Below are positions 5,008 to 6,372 of a stretch of DNA of 6,372 bases, piece after piece. The stretch is from Candidatus Omnitrophota bacterium (GTDB taxonomy: Bacteria > Omnitrophota > Gorgyraeia > Duberdicusellales > 4484-171): assembly GCA_028702365.1 (NCBI GenBank), contig JAQVOZ010000084.1:1-6372 (forward strand), written 5' to 3'. Every line of letters starts with the position of its first letter. The first letter of the stretch is position 1. The notes under the pieces were generated by a model. The model saw nothing but the letters and a program-made list of their open reading frames with translations, made no database searches and was not told the DNA's origin. The translations under genes were made by a program, and so were the position numbers.

Positions 5008-5516
5008 TGCCCATAAAAGACTTAACAAAAAGAAAGAATGTATCAAGGGAAATAGCTGAAAAAATATGTTATTTTTTAAATAAAACAGAGTTCTTGAATA
5101 TTGCTACCTGTGATTTTTCAGGCCGGCCAAATGTTGCCCCAAAGTTTTTGGTAAAAGTCGAGGGCACCAATATATATCTTGCTGATTATGTATTCGGAAG
5201 GACATTCATTAACATAAAAAATAATCCCCGCGTATCGCTTTCTGCGGTAAACTTGACTACTCTGACCGGTTATCAGATAAATGGAACTGCCAGGATAATC
5301 GCAAGCGGCCCTGAGCTTAAGAGATTGATTAAAGAAATGCAGGCGAAACAGGTGAAATTTTCAGCCAGCAGATTGATAGAAGGATTGCATAAGGAAACTG
5401 CGTATAAAGATTTTGAAGTAACCTTACCCGAAAAAGCATGTATCTTTAAAATCAAAATAGAAGAAGTGGCGGAAATCGGCAGAAGCGGGAAAATTCATAG
5501 AAGAAAATACAAATAA
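5007..5516 (+). CDS. Pyridoxamine 5'-phosphate oxidase-like split-barrel flavoprotein
   Basis: This 169-residue protein belongs to the PNPOx-like FMN-binding split-barrel superfamily. The N-terminal half shows the usual pattern: a helix (about 12-27), a strand LNIATCDFSGRPNVAPKFLVKV, IYLADYVFGRTFINIKNNPRVSLSAV, and GYQINGTARII. In this family the strand-turn containing D-x-x-G-x-P-x-x-(A/S)-x-K and the R/K-T-x-x-N-I-x-x-N-P segment lie at the flavin site. The C-terminal half is helical and ends in a basic tail (GRSGKIHRRKYK). True PdxH proteins are longer (over 200 residues), so vitamin B6 synthesis should not be assumed. A general flavin- or F420/heme-type reductase role is all that can be said. 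It starts from an apparently leaderless promoter and lies 11 bases before the response regulator, so these two genes are probably co-transcribed. Confidence 0.82.
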   Translation: MPIKDLTKRKNVSREIAEKICYFLNKTEFLNIATCDFSGRPNVAPKFLVKVEGTNIYLADYVFGRTFINIKNNPRVSLSAVNLTTLTGYQINGTARIIASGPELKRLIKEMQAKQVKFSASRLIEGLHKETAYKDFEVTLPEKACIFKIKIEEVAEIGRSGKIHRRKYK

Positions 5517-5517
5517 A

Positions 5518-5524
5518 GGGGAGG
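5518..5524 (+). promoter_or_regulatory. SD site for the response regulator
   Basis: GGGGAGG lies directly after the stop of the preceding gene and three bases before the ATG at 5528. That spacing is short, but pairing through the AAAGG at 5515-5519 would give eight. An in-frame ATG at 5537 is 12 bases from the GGAGG and would remove only three residues (Met-Glu-Lys), leaving the receiver domain whole. Confidence 0.65.
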
Positions 5525-5527
5525 TTT

Positions 5528-5914
5528 ATGGAAAAAATGAAAGTTATTATGGTCGATGATAATATTGATTTTTTGGAAGTCATAGGTGACAGAATCAAAG
5601 GCTGGGGATATCATTTAATCAGGGCAACCAGCGGAAAAGAAGCGCTTAAATTAATTAAGAGCGAGAAGCCTCGCGCCGTCATATTGGATTATAAAATGCC
5701 CGACATGAATGGTCTCTCAACGCTTGAGGAAATACGTAAAGGCGATCCCAATATGCCGGTAATAATATTTACCGCTTATCCTACGCAAGACATAATGAAA
5801 GACACTGAAAAATTAGGCATAAACGCATTCATTCCAAAATTAAGCTCAAACACCGATACCATAAAATCGCTGAAAGCTGCCCTTGATTTAATAAAACAGA
5901 GCCCAAAGAAATGA
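5528..5914 (+). CDS. Single-domain response regulator (CheY-like receiver)
   Basis: This 128-residue cytosolic protein consists of one receiver domain only. The acidic pocket is D10-D11 (MVDDN), the phospho-acceptor is D54 (ILDYKMPDMNG), the switch Thr is T82 (IIFTAYP), the aromatic switch position is F101, and the conserved Lys is K104 (FIPK). All key residues are present, so it should be phosphorylated by a histidine kinase. There is no DNA-binding or enzymatic output domain, so it acts by protein contact, as CheY or a phosphorelay intermediate does. No histidine kinase is in the window, so its partner is unknown. It follows the flavoprotein gene by 11 bases with its own SD. Its TGA stop is followed by a stop-free stretch in the same frame leading into the next gene. 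Confidence 0.92.
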   Translation: MEKMKVIMVDDNIDFLEVIGDRIKGWGYHLIRATSGKEALKLIKSEKPRAVILDYKMPDMNGLSTLEEIRKGDPNMPVIIFTAYPTQDIMKDTEKLGINAFIPKLSSNTDTIKSLKAALDLIKQSPKK

Positions 5915-5977
5915 GATTTTGGCCAGATTTTACAATCAGCCAGTTTAAATGATTTATCGCAGAATATTTTGAAAAAA

Positions 5978-6372
5978 ATGAATATTCCTTTTGCAATTTT
6001 TGACAAAAAAATAACAACGGCATCATTGTCAATTATATTTCTTGTATGCGTCAATTCAGGCTATGCGTTCGATTGGAAAAAGATGCATGAAGAAGCCGAT
6101 AAAAAAGACATTAAGCAGGCCTTGGTAAAACACACCGAAGACCCTAAGTCGCAGGAAACGCTTTATGAGCTCGGCTTGGTTTACCTTAACGCGTATAAAA
6201 ATAACGAAGCAGAGTCTGTCTTTAATGCGATGCTCAAGGATAATCCTGATAGTATAGAGGCGAAATGGGCTCTTGCAGAAATATTGCGACGCCGTCACGA
6301 ACTTGACAAAAGCGAAAGCATTCTAAAGGAGATAATTAATAAAAATCCTAAGTTTTCTCCTGCCTATATAAG
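5978..6372 (+). CDS. Secreted TPR-repeat protein, N-terminal part (3' cut by window)
   Basis: The frame is open from the ATG at 5978 to the window edge (131 residues). A short charged start (FDKKI) leads into a hydrophobic stretch, SLSIIFLVCVNSGYA, with a likely signal peptidase I site after A30 (G-Y-A before FDW). The Cys at 24 is not in a lipobox, so a lipoprotein is unlikely. Residues 57-90 and 91-124 are two tetratricopeptide repeats, each ending in N-P exactly 34 residues apart (N89-P90 and N123-P124), and a third appears to begin at 125. TPRs are protein-binding scaffolds, and with export this suggests a periplasmic or surface complex of unknown partner. An in-frame TTG at 5969 (MKKMNIPF...) would give a more typical Lys-rich N-region. 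No SD is seen. The function cannot be named from repeats alone. Confidence 0.8.
   Translation, partial: MNIPFAIFDKKITTASLSIIFLVCVNSGYAFDWKKMHEEADKKDIKQALVKHTEDPKSQETLYELGLVYLNAYKNNEAESVFNAMLKDNPDSIEAKWALAEILRRRHELDKSESILKEIINKNPKFSPAYI

Noticed and set aside
5919..5942. TGGC...GCCA stem after the response regulator as a terminator
   Set aside because: Only four pairs around a long loop, and no T-run follows.
1..6372. CRISPR array, tRNA, rRNA, insertion sequence, phage or toxin-antitoxin genes
   Set aside because: I saw no regularly spaced repeats, cloverleaf-type sequence, transposase, terminal inverted repeats or small paired ORFs with toxin/antitoxin features.

Overview
This AT-rich window comes from a bacterial chromosome. 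All eight recognisable genes lie on the + strand. The gene set (superoxide reductase, a ferritin-like protein, a ferredoxin-linked 2-oxoacid oxidoreductase) points to an anaerobe or microaerophile. A precise taxon cannot be read from the sequence. An uncultured candidate-phylum lineage, for example Omnitrophota-like, is only a guess from the mixture of gene types, the loose use of Shine-Dalgarno (SD) sites and the heptad intergenic repeat.

Layout. The window opens with the last 46 codons of elongation factor G (1-142). A 333-base non-coding stretch follows (143-475). It holds a hairpin just after the EF-G stop, a perfect 16-bp palindrome, and a likely regulated promoter for the next two genes. 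These are a non-heme bacterioferritin-like protein (476-919) and a class II superoxide reductase (999-1394), separated by a palindrome built of 7-base units. A second intergenic region (1395-1622) carries two similar TTATC/GATAA dyads. Next comes a tight pair encoding the two-subunit 2-oxoacid:ferredoxin oxidoreductase (korA 1623-3335, korB 3339-4196). After these lie a phosphoribosyltransferase-family protein (4281-4940), a flavin-type split-barrel protein (5007-5516), a stand-alone receiver-domain response regulator (5528-5914), and the start of a secreted TPR protein (5978 to the window edge) that runs off the end.

How the genes may work together. Superoxide reductase makes hydrogen peroxide from superoxide. 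The ferritin-like protein has a complete di-iron site that could consume peroxide or oxygen while storing Fe(II). The downstream KOR is an oxygen-sensitive iron-sulfur/TPP enzyme of central carbon metabolism, so the first two genes plausibly protect enzymes of this kind. This is inference from function and neighbourhood.

Points most worth a second look: the KorB subunit has Gln49 where the family's third [4Fe-4S] cysteine normally sits; a perfect extended -10 is placed so that transcription should begin at the A of the ATG at 5007 (leaderless mRNA); a perfect inverted repeat overlaps the candidate -35 upstream of the ferritin gene; and a heptad palindrome sits between the ferritin and SOR genes. 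I found no clearly novel multi-gene system, CRISPR array, insertion sequence, tRNA or rRNA.
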